Source of the DNA: Picocystis sp. L7
Taxonomy: Eukaryota; Chlorophyta; Picocystophyceae; Picocystales; Picocystaceae
NCBI GenBank assembly: GCA_020975725.1
Contig: QXJR01000008.1
Location: 805,721-869,720, forward strand
DNA length: 64,000 nucleotides
Reading direction: 5' to 3'
Shown here: piece by piece, positions 63,990 to 64,000 of the stretch
Layout of the letters: each line of letters opens with the position of its first letter
Numbering within the stretch: position 1 is the first letter of the stretch
Notes under the pieces: generated by a model
What the model saw: the letters and a program-made list of their open reading frames with translations, nothing else
What the model was told of the DNA's origin: nothing
The model's database searches: none
Position numbers and translations under genes: made by a program

Positions 63990-64000
63990 GTTTTAGGGTT
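63990..64000 (+). repeat. start of telomere-like repeat
   Basis: TTTTAGGGTT follows the last satellite unit. It fits the first unit of a plant-type TTTAGGG (or TTTTAGGG) telomere in the G-rich orientation expected at a right chromosome end. Only about one and a half units are inside the window. Confidence 0.6.

Overview
This is nuclear DNA of a photosynthetic unicellular eukaryote, most likely an alga of unassigned lineage. The evidence is a thylakoid-lumen cyclophilin of the CYP38 type, Mediator MED14, a eukaryotic ribosomal protein eS1, full-size PDR-type ABC transporter, Yos1 and LYRM9-like proteins, several families of eukaryotic transposons, and a TTTAGGG-like run at the right edge. Genes are compact. 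Where a conserved protein can be followed across an intron, the introns are short GT-AG introns clustered at the 5' end (eS1, PA2G4/EBP1, MED14, spermidine synthase, Yos1). The first methionine of a long open frame is therefore often not the true start. No prokaryotic operon logic applies.

Layout. 1-3612 is the 3' part of a Ty1/copia element with its right LTR. 4298-26428 is a dense housekeeping block: CYP38-like (-), eS1 (+), Yos1/IER3IP1 (-), LYRM9-like (+), TPT-type transporter (+), SOUL haem-binding protein (-), PA2G4 (+), mitochondrial EF-Ts (+), an unrecognised protein (+), MED14 (+), spermidine synthase (-) and a flavin amine oxidase (+). The last two are divergent neighbours that would make and degrade polyamines. 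26429-30223 and 30941-33106 are gene-poor and frame an FtsJ-type rRNA methyltransferase. 33107-37201 is a full-size ABCG/PDR transporter. A seemingly complete PIF/Harbinger transposon with terminal inverted repeats (37324-41162) sits just upstream of it. A secreted acetamidase/formamidase follows (41294-42877).

From about 43.5 kb to the end the sequence is subtelomeric. It holds three copies of a GC-rich block (A 43520-44707, B 52744-52983, C 59857-61490) and two copies of an unrecognised large gene (a broken one at 44839-46405 and a mostly intact one at 55259-58850). It also holds a Crypton/Ndc10-like tyrosine recombinase with one in-frame stop, a DIRS-type reverse-transcriptase remnant, and an LTR retroelement whose gag and protease frames overlap at a textbook -1 slippery heptamer. 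Several tandem repeats and short degenerate telomere-like seams lie between these pieces. The window finishes in about 45 copies of a 55-bp satellite that run directly into a telomere-like TTTTAGGGTT, so the right edge is probably a chromosome end.

The most novel material is the subtelomeric gene family with its accompanying block, and the apparent birth of the terminal satellite from a single unit present in block A.
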